DNA of 18,395 bases, from the NCBI GenBank assembly GCA_030673205.1, contig DAOVJP010000005.1, positions 1-18,395 of the forward strand. Direction: 5' to 3'. Made by a program: the position numbers and the translations under genes. The notes under the pieces were generated by a model. The model ran no database searches. It was not told where the DNA came from and was given only the letters and a program-made list of their open reading frames with translations. Source of the DNA: Thermoplasmata archaeon. Its GTDB lineage: Archaea; Thermoplasmatota; Thermoplasmata; JAGHBH01. Within the stretch, counting starts at the first letter, position 1. Every line of letters begins with the position of its first letter. Positions 8,123-15,156 of this stretch are shown piece by piece.

Positions 8123-8135
8123 GGGGGGGGGGGGG
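8123..8135. repeat. 13-base G homopolymer in the gap between the TPR and kbl-like genes
   Basis: Thirteen consecutive G on the plus strand (C on the transcribed minus strand), within the 88-bp intergenic stretch 8064-8151, about 60 bp upstream of the kbl-like ATG. No other homopolymer in the window is of similar length. It could be a slippage-prone tract affecting the spacing of expression signals, or an assembly error. Confidence 0.9.
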
Positions 8136-8151
8136 AGCATTGAGATGTGGT

Positions 8152-9432
8152 CTATCCTTCCAGCGCCTTCTTCGCCCTCTCTGCGAACTTCTTCGCTCCC
8201 AGCTTCTTGAATATGCCCAGTGATCTTTCCAGGCATTCTTCGCTCTCTTTGTCGCGCCAGGCATCCTTCCACATCGACCCCCATTCATAATAGAGATGGC
8301 CCTCCTCATAGGGGGAGTTCAACTCTTTCAACTCCTCCCGTGCCTTCTCGAAATATTCGTTAGCGGTCTCCCACTCCTTCTTGTATCTGTATGCCACTCC
8401 ATAGTTCCTGTATGTGACCGCGATCCCGCCTTTCATGTCCAGTTTTGATAATATGACCAGTGCCTCGTCCAAGCTAGCCACCGCCTCATCCACCTTGCCC
8501 AATCTGGCCAGTGCCTCTCCAAGATTGAGAAGCGCCCATCCTTTGGGCGTGTCGTGATTTATGATCTCGCCGGACTCCCTACACTTCTTGAAGTCCTTTA
8601 TCGCTTCCTCCCACTCCTCACGTTGGAGATGTATGTCGCCCAGGTTGTTGTAGGCCCTCCCCATCTGTTCATAGTCCTTCACCTCCTTCAAGAACTCCAG
8701 GCTGCGTAGGTAATATTCCTCGGCCTTCTCCAACTCTCCTTTAGCGTTATAGACGTTGCCGAACTCCAGGTTGATCACTCCTATCCTGCCTTTCTCCTTG
8801 ATGCGCTTGCCGATCCCTATGCTCTTTTCGTAGTTCTCTATGGCCCGGGCATAGTCCCCTTTCCTCCAATACACGAATCCCAATCCTCTGTATGCATCTG
8901 CGACCCCCCTCATGTCGTTCACGGATCTTGACAGTTCCAAACCATTCTCGAAGTTCTGGATCGCGCTGTTCCACTCGCTCTTCTCCTTATGTATGTGGCC
9001 AATTTGGCAGAGGCACTCTCCGGTCCTCAGAACATACGAGATGCTCTTGGCGAGCCTCATGGCATCCTTGAAATGCTTCTTCGCTTCCTCCCACTCCCCC
9101 ATCTGATATGAGACACTCCCCAACTGGAACAATATATCTACTTCTCTCCTCTGGTTGATCGCGGAGATAGGCTTTGCTTTTGCCTCCTCCAACTCCATGG
9201 ACGCCTTGTATCTCAGGATATCCTGTCCGATGTGCACTGCCCGGACATAGCCTATGACAGGGGAGAGGGCTCGTGTTATGTTCCGGGAGAGGGTTGAGAT
9301 GTCTCTCGTCTTTATCTGTTCGGGCCTGGTCTTCATCTTGTCACATTGTTCACTGAGGACACGGGAGCCCATGGCTCCCATCTCTTGCAGCATCAGCTTC
9401 TGGATCCCCATGCCTATATTCAGATCGACCAT
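8152..9432 (-). CDS. TPR-repeat protein, paralogue 2
   Basis: 426 residues, built like the TPR protein at 5572-6831. The N-terminal module at about residues 10-75 (MLQEMGAMGSRVLSEQC, then DISTLS) is followed by about seven tetratricopeptide repeats (GVADAYRGLGFVYWRKGD, EQMGRAYNNLGDIH, AVTYRNYGVAYR). The C-terminal ends also match (FKKLGAKKFAERAKK versus FKELGAENSVERVKK), so the two are full-length paralogues. Cytoplasmic, no membrane segment; probable protein-binding scaffold, partner unknown. The start is ATG 9430-9432, since AGGAGG lies 6 nt upstream; a GTG 12 codons earlier lacks such a site. It is the first gene of the leftward block and has a TATA-like box at 9481-9489. The kbl-like gene follows after 88 bp containing the G run. 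Confidence 0.9.
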   Translation of the reverse strand: MVDLNIGMGIQKLMLQEMGAMGSRVLSEQCDKMKTRPEQIKTRDISTLSRNITRALSPVIGYVRAVHIGQDILRYKASMELEEAKAKPISAINQRREVDILFQLGSVSYQMGEWEEAKKHFKDAMRLAKSISYVLRTGECLCQIGHIHKEKSEWNSAIQNFENGLELSRSVNDMRGVADAYRGLGFVYWRKGDYARAIENYEKSIGIGKRIKEKGRIGVINLEFGNVYNAKGELEKAEEYYLRSLEFLKEVKDYEQMGRAYNNLGDIHLQREEWEEAIKDFKKCRESGEIINHDTPKGWALLNLGEALARLGKVDEAVASLDEALVILSKLDMKGGIAVTYRNYGVAYRYKKEWETANEYFEKAREELKELNSPYEEGHLYYEWGSMWKDAWRDKESEECLERSLGIFKKLGAKKFAERAKKALEG

Positions 9433-9438
9433 CTCTTT

Positions 9439-9444
9439 CCTCCT
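9439..9444 (-). promoter_or_regulatory. Shine-Dalgarno site of TPR paralogue 2
   Basis: AGGAGG on the minus strand, 6 nt before the ATG at 9430-9432; fixes the start downstream of the longer open frame. Confidence 0.75.
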
Positions 9445-9480
9445 GACCTCTTCCGTTGGAGAGAGCACATGTTCCTAGTA

Positions 9481-9489
9481 GCATTTAAG
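9481..9489 (-). promoter_or_regulatory. TATA-like box for TPR paralogue 2 (leftward block)
   Basis: CTTAAATGC on the minus strand. A start about 26 bp downstream (near 9460) gives a leader of about 28 nt that holds the Shine-Dalgarno site. Back-to-back with the rightward TATA box at 9532-9543. Confidence 0.5.
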
Positions 9490-9507
9490 TTTGGCCCTTT
9501 TACGGGC

Positions 9508-9525
9508 GGCGGCGGGCAGGCCGCC
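9508..9525. repeat. GC-rich inverted repeat between divergent promoters
   Basis: GGCGGC at 9508-9513 pairs with GCCGCC at 9520-9525 around a 6-base spacer. It sits between the two divergent TATA-like boxes, so it could be an operator for both directions, or simply a GC-rich patch. Confidence 0.4.
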
Positions 9526-9531
9526 ACCAGG

Positions 9532-9543
9532 AAAATATATAAA
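9532..9543 (+). promoter_or_regulatory. TATA box for the glmU-like/glmS transcript
   Basis: AAAATATATAAA, the best TATA box in the window. Transcription would start near 9564, leaving a leader of about 39 nt before the ATG at 9603 with a Shine-Dalgarno-like site inside it. Confidence 0.7.
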
Positions 9544-9589
9544 CGTGCCCTGGGTATCTTCATCCCCGGAAACCTATTCCGAGACCAAG

Positions 9590-9597
9590 GGATGTGA
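9590..9597 (+). promoter_or_regulatory. Shine-Dalgarno-like site deciding the glmU-like start
   Basis: GGATGTGA, one mismatch from GGAGGTGA, 5 nt before the ATG at 9603. It overlaps the alternative GTG start at 9594 and so favours 9603. Confidence 0.55.
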
Positions 9598-9602
9598 AGA
9601 AG

Positions 9603-10802
9603 ATGGAGGCAGTCATACTAGCCGCTGGAGAGGGGCTTCGGATGAGGCCGCTCACCACGTCCATGCCAAAGGTCATGCTCAAAGTGGCCAACAAGCCCAT
9701 TTTGGAGTATGCGGTGGAGGCATTGAGACAGGTGGGCATAAGGGACATGATCATGGTCGTTGGATACAAGAAAGAGAATATCATGTCCTATTTCCAGGAT
9801 GGGAAGAAGTGGGATGTCAGGATAAGATATGCCACGGAGAAGAAGCAGTTGGGAACCACCCACGCCGTCGCACAGGCAGAGGGCATGGTGGACGGCCCCT
9901 TCCTCGTATATCCGGGTGACAATATCATAGATCCCGAGGCCCTCTCGTTATTCCTCGAGAAGACGGAAAAAATGGAAAGCGCCCTTCTCGTGGTGCAGAG
10001 CGCCCGCCCAGCCAAATACGGGATGGTGATAACCTCCGGGGACAGGATATCTGGTATACGGAGGGATGTGGAGCCGAAGATAGGCAATCTCATTAGCACT
10101 GGCATATACCGTTTCACCCCCAAGATATTCAAGAGCATAAAGGCGGAGGGAAAGAGAGGGGTGCACGCCCTCACTGATTTCACCATGGCCCGCATGGAGA
10201 AGGGACAGCCCATGGGCGCAGTGGTCGCTCCCGGGCGCTGGATGGACGCCGTGCATCCTTGGGATCTCATTGCCGCATGTGAATCCGCCCTTGCCAAAGT
10301 AGAGACGAAGCTCCAGGGGACGGTGAGCCAGAAGGCCACCATCCGCGGCCCAGTATCCATAGGCGAAGGCGCGCTGATACGGGAGGGATGCTATATCCAG
10401 GGCCCTGTCATAATAGGTAGGGGATGCGAGATAGGCCCCCATGTGGTCATCACCCCTGCCACTGCCATTGGCGACAATGTGCGTATAGACCCATATGTAA
10501 AGATAGAGCAGAGCGTGATAATGGACGACGTGGCTATAGGCCCATTTTCGAGCATAAACCACAGTGTCATAGCCCCCGGTGTCGTTATAGAAGGACATTT
10601 CTCCACCGTCGTGGGCAGTTGCGACGTGCGCAGCGTCCACGGCTATCAAAAGGTAGAGATGATGGGGGCAGTGATTGGTGAGGATACGCACATAGGCGCC
10701 CAGACCGCGACCCTGCCAGGGGCGATAGTGGGCGCCAACTGTTCCGTAGAGCCATTCCACAGGCTTTCGGGGAACATACAGAATGGCTCCAAGGTGGTGT
10801 AG
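9603..10802 (+). CDS. glmU: Bifunctional sugar-1-phosphate nucleotidylyltransferase/acetyltransferase, GlmU-like
   Basis: 399 residues. The N-terminal nucleotidyltransferase domain (about 1-230) starts MEAVILAAGEGLRMRPLT, the NTP-binding signature, with Lys23 in the conserved MPKVML segment and LVYPGDNII carrying the metal-binding Asp. The C-terminal domain (about 245-399) is a left-handed beta-helix of hexapeptide repeats (ATIRGPVSIGEGALIREG and onward), as in acetyltransferases. The same two-domain layout occurs in archaeal GlmU-type enzymes such as Sulfolobus ST0452. Expected role: acetylate glucosamine-1-phosphate and couple it to UTP, giving UDP-GlcNAc; other sugar-1-phosphates or dTTP may also be used. 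glmS starts 3 bp after its stop, which strongly supports the amino-sugar role. Start chosen at ATG 9603 (family start and Shine-Dalgarno) rather than GTG 9594. Confidence 0.88.
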   Translation: MEAVILAAGEGLRMRPLTTSMPKVMLKVANKPILEYAVEALRQVGIRDMIMVVGYKKENIMSYFQDGKKWDVRIRYATEKKQLGTTHAVAQAEGMVDGPFLVYPGDNIIDPEALSLFLEKTEKMESALLVVQSARPAKYGMVITSGDRISGIRRDVEPKIGNLISTGIYRFTPKIFKSIKAEGKRGVHALTDFTMARMEKGQPMGAVVAPGRWMDAVHPWDLIAACESALAKVETKLQGTVSQKATIRGPVSIGEGALIREGCYIQGPVIIGRGCEIGPHVVITPATAIGDNVRIDPYVKIEQSVIMDDVAIGPFSSINHSVIAPGVVIEGHFSTVVGSCDVRSVHGYQKVEMMGAVIGEDTHIGAQTATLPGAIVGANCSVEPFHRLSGNIQNGSKVV

Positions 10803-10805
10803 ACC

Positions 10806-12596
10806 ATGTGTGGGATCATAGGATATCGAGGGCAGCGAACGGCCGCGCCATTGATAGTAAAAGGGCTGCAGAGGCTGGAGTACAGAGGCTATGATTCCGC
10901 AGGAGTGGCCGTGGTGGAGAAAGGAAAGTTGAGGTTCCACAAGAGGAAGGGGAGCATTCAGGACCTCATCATATCCATGCCTGAGCTCGGGGGCTTCAGG
11001 GGCATAGGGCACACGCGTTGGGCCACGCACGGCGTACCATCGGAGGACAATGCTCACCCTCACATGGACCGCTCGGGTTCTATAGCAGTGGTGCACAATG
11101 GCATAATAGAGAACTATATAGATATTAGAGAGGAGTTGGTAAAGGAGGGGGTGAAGTTCCGTTCGGAGACGGACACGGAGGTGATACCACACCTCATCGC
11201 CAAATATTATGACGGAAGCCTGAAGGATGCGGTGGAACGGGCGCTGAAAGGCCTTCATGGCTCCTTTGCCCTGGCAGTGATCCACTCTGACGAGGATGTT
11301 GTGGTGGGGGCCAGGATGGACAGCCCTCTGATAATGGCGGTGGGGGATGGAGAAGTGTTCCTGGCATCCGATATGCCTGCGGTGTTGGAGCACACGAACC
11401 GTGTCGTCTACCTGCAAAATGGGGATATCGTGACCATCGACCCCGATGGCTATAGGATATGGGATGGGAAAGGAGAAGAGGTGCATAGGGAAGAGGACGT
11501 CGTGGACCTCAACCTGGAGGACGCGGAGAAGGGAGGATACTCTCATTTCATGCTCAAGGAGATATTCGAACAGCCCTATGCGGTGCACAAATCACTGCTG
11601 GGCATGCCTATAAACGGGGGCCCAGGAAGGGCATATACCGGCCGCTACGATTCTGTAAAGATAGTGGCGTGCGGCACCTCCTACCATGCGGGGCTTGTCG
11701 GCAAATATATCATAGGAGAGCTGTCCAAGATGCCTGTCCAGGTGGAGATGGCATCCGAATACCGTTATTCCCCACATCCGAAGGGCAACCCGCTCGTGAT
11801 CTTGGTCACCCAGAGTGGGGAGACAGCGGACACTGTGGCAGCGGCCAGGGAGGCGAGACTAAGGGGGAGAAGGACCATAGCCATCACCAATGTGGTGGGC
11901 AGCAGCATAACCCGGGAGGTCGACCATGTGGTGTATACCCGAGCGGGCATAGAGATCGGTGTCGCGGCCAGTAAGACATTCACCGCCCAGGTGCTCGCGT
12001 TCTACATCGTCGCCCTCAATCTGGGAATGGCTGGAAAGACGATGAACGCCGACGATGTCCGAGAGGTCAAACAGCATCTACGTACTCTCCCAAGACTGGT
12101 GCAGAAGACCTTGGACACCGCCCCGGATATAGAGAAGAAGGCGAAGATGTTCAAGGACGCCTCCAGCGCATTCTTCATAGGCAGGAACATACACTATCCG
12201 CTGGCCCTGGAGGGGGCGTTGAAGATGAAGGAGATATCCTATCTCCATGCGGAGGGATACCCCTCAGGCGAGCTGAAGCACGGCCCCCTGGCCCTCATAA
12301 CCACGGAGACTCCGGTGGTGGCCATCGCCATACGGGACCACACTTATGAAAAGATATTGGGCAACATGGGCGAGGTCTCTGCCAGAGGGGGGCCCATACT
12401 GGCCATAGGGGACGAGAGGAATCATGACCTGGCGAAATATTCGGACGAGGTGCTCTATATGCCATACGCCCCGCCCATCTTCTCCCCCATACTGGTGGGC
12501 GTCGTGCTCCAACTGCTTGCATATTATGTTGCCAGGGATAGGGGATGCGAGATAGACAAACCGAGAAACCTGGCCAAGAGCGTGACCGTCGAATAG
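10806..12596 (+). CDS. glmS: Glutamine-fructose-6-phosphate aminotransferase (GlmS)
   Basis: 596 residues, full length. Makes glucosamine-6-phosphate from fructose-6-phosphate and glutamine, the entry step of amino-sugar synthesis. The N-terminal Cys2 (MCGIIGYRG) is the glutaminase nucleophile after Met removal. The class II amidotransferase domain covers about 1-215, with GHTRWATHG and HNGIIENY. Two SIS sugar-binding domains follow (VACGTSYHAG and TQSGETADT in the first, SSAFFIGRN and HGPLALI in the second). The C-terminus DKPRNLAKSVTVE is the conserved isomerase tail. GGTGGTG lies 6 nt upstream of the ATG, overlapping the end of the glmU-like gene, so translation is coupled. The last 19 bases including the stop are duplicated just downstream. 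Confidence 0.97.
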   Translation: MCGIIGYRGQRTAAPLIVKGLQRLEYRGYDSAGVAVVEKGKLRFHKRKGSIQDLIISMPELGGFRGIGHTRWATHGVPSEDNAHPHMDRSGSIAVVHNGIIENYIDIREELVKEGVKFRSETDTEVIPHLIAKYYDGSLKDAVERALKGLHGSFALAVIHSDEDVVVGARMDSPLIMAVGDGEVFLASDMPAVLEHTNRVVYLQNGDIVTIDPDGYRIWDGKGEEVHREEDVVDLNLEDAEKGGYSHFMLKEIFEQPYAVHKSLLGMPINGGPGRAYTGRYDSVKIVACGTSYHAGLVGKYIIGELSKMPVQVEMASEYRYSPHPKGNPLVILVTQSGETADTVAAAREARLRGRRTIAITNVVGSSITREVDHVVYTRAGIEIGVAASKTFTAQVLAFYIVALNLGMAGKTMNADDVREVKQHLRTLPRLVQKTLDTAPDIEKKAKMFKDASSAFFIGRNIHYPLALEGALKMKEISYLHAEGYPSGELKHGPLALITTETPVVAIAIRDHTYEKILGNMGEVSARGGPILAIGDERNHDLAKYSDEVLYMPYAPPIFSPILVGVVLQLLAYYVARDRGCEIDKPRNLAKSVTVE

Positions 12597-12657
12597 GAAC
12601 GTCGAGCGTGACCGTCGAATAGAACGGTGAGTATGATCGTCGAATATGATCTCGAAT
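12578..12657 (+). repeat. Tandem decaying copies of the glmS 3' end
   Basis: The 19 bases gagcgtgaccgtcgaatag end glmS (12578-12596) and recur perfectly at 12604-12622. A third copy at 12629-12647 has four mismatches, and a shorter fourth remnant (tgatctcgaata) lies at about 12647-12657. Spacing is 25-26 bp for the first three. Each copy keeps the bases of the last codons and stop of glmS. It fills most of the 108-bp gap before the oxidoreductase gene. Confidence 0.85.
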
Positions 12658-12692
12658 AAGAATGGAGATTGGACCGAAATAAGAAGTGCGAA

Positions 12693-12700
12693 GGAAGTGA
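12693..12700 (+). promoter_or_regulatory. Shine-Dalgarno site deciding the MocA-type start
   Basis: GGAAGTGA, one mismatch from GGAGGTGA, 4 nt before the ATG at 12705; excludes the ATG 12 codons upstream at 12669. Confidence 0.65.
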
Positions 12701-12704
12701 GAAC

Positions 12705-13685
12705 ATGACAAGAGTAGGCGTTATAGGAATAGGATCCATGGGAAGGAACCACGTCCGCGTTATGTCCGAACTGGCGGAACTGGTGGGCGTAGCCGACCCG
12801 GTAGAGAAGAACAGGAAGTCCATGGCCAAGATGTACGACATCCCGGCCTATGGTACAGCGGAAGAGATTCTGGCCCAGGGCCTGGACGCAGTGGTGGTGG
12901 CAACGCCCACCGAGCACCACTATTCCATAGCCAAGAAATGTCTGGAGAAGGGCGTTCACGTCCTCTTGGAGAAGCCGATATGCCGTACTCCCGAAGAGGC
13001 CATGGAACTCGTGGAGCTGGCAGAGCGAACAGGCCTCGTGTTCGCAGTGGGCCAGATAGAACGCCACAACCCTGTAGTGGCCGCCGCCAAGGACCACCTG
13101 AGAAAGGGCACGTTCGGAGAGCTCTTCACCCTATCCTCCAAACGAGTGAGCTCCTTTCCCGCCCGCATAAAGGATGTGGGGGTCACACTGGACCTGGGGA
13201 TACACGATTTGGACGCCATGCGGTACCTGACTGGGAAGGAGGTGGTCTCCGTATACGCCATCGGCGGCCTGATCGCAGGTAGTGACAAAGATAAGTACGG
13301 CAACATCCTCTTGCAGTTCGAGGACGGCATCAGCGGCTTTGTCGAGGTGAACTGGGTGACCCCAATGAAGGTCAGGAAGCTTTGGCTCACATGCGCCAAC
13401 GACTTCGTCGAACTCGATTATATGAACCAGGCACTCAAGATATCATCGTCCCAGACCGGGGAATACGATGCGAACGACCTGTTCCACGTCCCCTATGAAT
13501 ACCACATACGGAACATAGCATTGAAGAAGACAGAGCCGCTCAAACTGGAGATACAGGATTTCCTGGATGCGATAGAGGAGAAGAAGAAGCCCCTCGTGGA
13601 CGGAAGGGATGCCCTCAACACTCTCAAAGTGGCGCTGGCAGCCATAGAATCCTTCAAGACAAAGGAGAAGGTCAAACTAGATTAG
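12705..13685 (+). CDS. Gfo/Idh/MocA-family NAD(P)-dependent oxidoreductase, possible UDP-GlcNAc 3-dehydrogenase
   Basis: 326 residues. The Rossmann domain begins VGVIGIGSMGRNH with the dinucleotide motif G8-x-G10-x2-G13. LLEKP (Glu89-Lys90-Pro91) carries the family's catalytic lysine, and DLGIHDLDAMRYL has the conserved His167. The C-terminal half is the usual alpha/beta substrate domain. Family members oxidise sugars or sugar nucleotides. In methanogens a MocA-type enzyme (Methanococcus MMP0352) oxidises UDP-GlcNAc at C3 on the way to diacetamido sugars for N-glycans. That role is inferred here from position after glmS and facing a UDP-sugar dehydrogenase; the aminotransferase and acetyltransferase that would follow are not in the window. 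Its stop overlaps the convergent dehydrogenase by 4 bp. It may be read from glmS or from AT-rich sequence just upstream. Confidence 0.85.
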   Translation: MTRVGVIGIGSMGRNHVRVMSELAELVGVADPVEKNRKSMAKMYDIPAYGTAEEILAQGLDAVVVATPTEHHYSIAKKCLEKGVHVLLEKPICRTPEEAMELVELAERTGLVFAVGQIERHNPVVAAAKDHLRKGTFGELFTLSSKRVSSFPARIKDVGVTLDLGIHDLDAMRYLTGKEVVSVYAIGGLIAGSDKDKYGNILLQFEDGISGFVEVNWVTPMKVRKLWLTCANDFVELDYMNQALKISSSQTGEYDANDLFHVPYEYHIRNIALKKTEPLKLEIQDFLDAIEEKKKPLVDGRDALNTLKVALAAIESFKTKEKVKLD

Positions 13686-15097
13686 AGGCCGCACCCAAGG
13701 CAGCCGCAACCGCAGCCGACCTTCAATTGGGGCACATACTGTCCCTTGCCGATCCCAACGTAGATGAAGCCCTTTTCCATGGCCTCCTTCCCTTCGAAGG
13801 TGTTCCTCCCATCCACGATGATGGGGGCGGCCATGAGCCCCTTTGCATGTCCCAGGTCCATCTGGACATATTCCTTGTGTTTGGTCATGATGACCATGGC
13901 ATCCGCGCCTTTGAGCGCCTCATCCAGATCCCTCAGCATCGGTTCGGGATAGTCGTGATCCTTCACCAGGGGCTCGTGGAAGCGAACGTTGGCCCCCCTT
14001 TTCCTGAGAATGTTGGCGAGGGCGGTGGTTGGCGTGTTACGAGGGTCATCGCTGTTCTCCAGAAAGGCCACGCCCAACACGGCTATGTTCGCCCCCATTA
14101 TGCTCTTCCCATCGGCGGCCAGGGCAAGCTCCAGCAGCTCGACGGTGTGCACAGGCATGTGATCGTTGAGATGCCTGCTGCCTATGATGACCGTGGGTTC
14201 CACCTTGAAACGGCCGTAGCTATCCACGCCGTATTTCAACAGCCAGGAATCCTTTGGAAGGCAGTGGCCGCCCACCCCTCCGCCGGCCATGTGCATGTTC
14301 CGATGGGGGTTGGTCACCGGGTCGCTGGGGTCGAAGGGCAGGGTGTTGACGAACTTGCGCACGTCGTTCACGTCTATGCCCAGGCTCTCGCAGATGAGGG
14401 CCACCTCGTTGGCGAAGGCTATGTTCACATCCCTGTATGCGTTCTCCACGGTCTTGGAGACCTCGGCGGTCATGTCATCCGTGGGGTGCAGCGGCTGTTT
14501 GACTATGTGTTTGTAGAGCCAGAGGGATTTGTCCGTGCTGATCTGATCGGTCCCCCCAACTATTCGGGGATAGTTCACTATGTTGTGAATGAGCCTGCCC
14601 ACCATGACACGCTCGTATGAAAAAGCGAGATAGAAATCCTCTCCGGCCTTCTTGCCCGAGCCCTCTTCCAAGATGGGCTGGACGATGTGCCGGGTGGTGC
14701 CGGGCGCGCAGGTGGACTCGATTATGACGGTCTGCTCGTTCCCCAAGAGCGGAGCGAAGTTCTTGCACACCTCCCTGAGCGACTCGTACCGGGGTATGCC
14801 CTGTTCGTCCGTGGGTGTCTGGACATCTATGAGGATATAATCCGCGTCCTTGCATTCGGCGATGTCGTCCGTGACACGGAAGCTCTTCTTCTCCACCACC
14901 ACGCGGCGGAGCAGCTCGTGCAGGCCTGGCTCTTCTCCGCCTATGGGGCACTCGCCCTTGTTCAGCGCGTCTATCTTCCAACCGGACCGCTCGGAGCGGC
15001 GCTGTATGCCAACAACATCGAACCCGTCCACATCCGCGAACAATGCGGCGGCGGGGATGCCAACATAGCCCATACCTATGACAACGACCTTCGTCAT
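13682..15097 (-). CDS. wecC: UDP-N-acetyl-D-mannosamine dehydrogenase-type enzyme (UDP-sugar 6-dehydrogenase)
   Basis: 471 residues. Oxidises the C6 hydroxyl of a UDP-hexose twice with NAD+, giving a uronic acid. Motifs: N-terminal VIGMGYVG (Gly8, Gly10, Gly13), ESTCAPGTT (127-135), EVSKTVENAYRDVNIAFANE with conserved Lys215 and Asn219, and the catalytic Cys279 in GGGVGGHCLPKDSW. The GGHCLPKD context fits UDP-ManNAc dehydrogenases better than UDP-glucose enzymes; the exact substrate is an inference. The C-terminus has an odd extension with four Cys (462, 464, 466, 469; CGCGCLGC), absent from the textbook family. The start is supported by GGTGA 6 nt upstream and a TATA-like box at 15131-15138. 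Convergent to the MocA-type gene with a 4-bp stop overlap. The product probably feeds surface glycan or N-glycan assembly. Confidence 0.9.
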   Translation of the reverse strand: MTKVVVIGMGYVGIPAAALFADVDGFDVVGIQRRSERSGWKIDALNKGECPIGGEEPGLHELLRRVVVEKKSFRVTDDIAECKDADYILIDVQTPTDEQGIPRYESLREVCKNFAPLLGNEQTVIIESTCAPGTTRHIVQPILEEGSGKKAGEDFYLAFSYERVMVGRLIHNIVNYPRIVGGTDQISTDKSLWLYKHIVKQPLHPTDDMTAEVSKTVENAYRDVNIAFANEVALICESLGIDVNDVRKFVNTLPFDPSDPVTNPHRNMHMAGGGVGGHCLPKDSWLLKYGVDSYGRFKVEPTVIIGSRHLNDHMPVHTVELLELALAADGKSIMGANIAVLGVAFLENSDDPRNTPTTALANILRKRGANVRFHEPLVKDHDYPEPMLRDLDEALKGADAMVIMTKHKEYVQMDLGHAKGLMAAPIIVDGRNTFEGKEAMEKGFIYVGIGKGQYVPQLKVGCGCGCLGCGL

Positions 15098-15103
15098 GCT
15101 ATC

Positions 15104-15108
15104 TCACC
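15104..15108 (-). promoter_or_regulatory. Shine-Dalgarno site of the UDP-sugar dehydrogenase gene
   Basis: GGTGA on the minus strand, 6 nt before the ATG at 15095-15097. Confidence 0.55.
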
Positions 15109-15130
15109 GAACCAGGGTAAAAAGAGGAGG

Positions 15131-15138
15131 GATATAAG
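15131..15138 (-). promoter_or_regulatory. TATA box for the UDP-sugar dehydrogenase gene
   Basis: CTTATATC on the minus strand. Transcription would begin near 15108, right at the Shine-Dalgarno site, giving a very short leader. Confidence 0.55.
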
Positions 15139-15156
15139 GGTGGCGGGTGACTTCAT

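Noticed and set aside
9948..11588. 546-codon open frame on the minus strand opposite the glmU-like and glmS genes
   Set aside because: It lies wholly antisense to two clearly conserved enzymes and its His/Tyr-rich translation resembles no family; open antisense frames are expected from the codon bias here.
12578..12657. CRISPR-like array
   Set aside because: Repeats are contiguous, decay quickly and derive from the glmS end; there are no uniform spacers.
12264..13097. 277-codon minus-strand open frame over the glmS end and MocA-type gene
   Set aside because: Antisense shadow; it even reads through the duplicated glmS tail. No start signal.
13727..14620. 297-codon plus-strand open frame inside the UDP-sugar dehydrogenase
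   Set aside because: Antisense shadow of a gene with all catalytic motifs.
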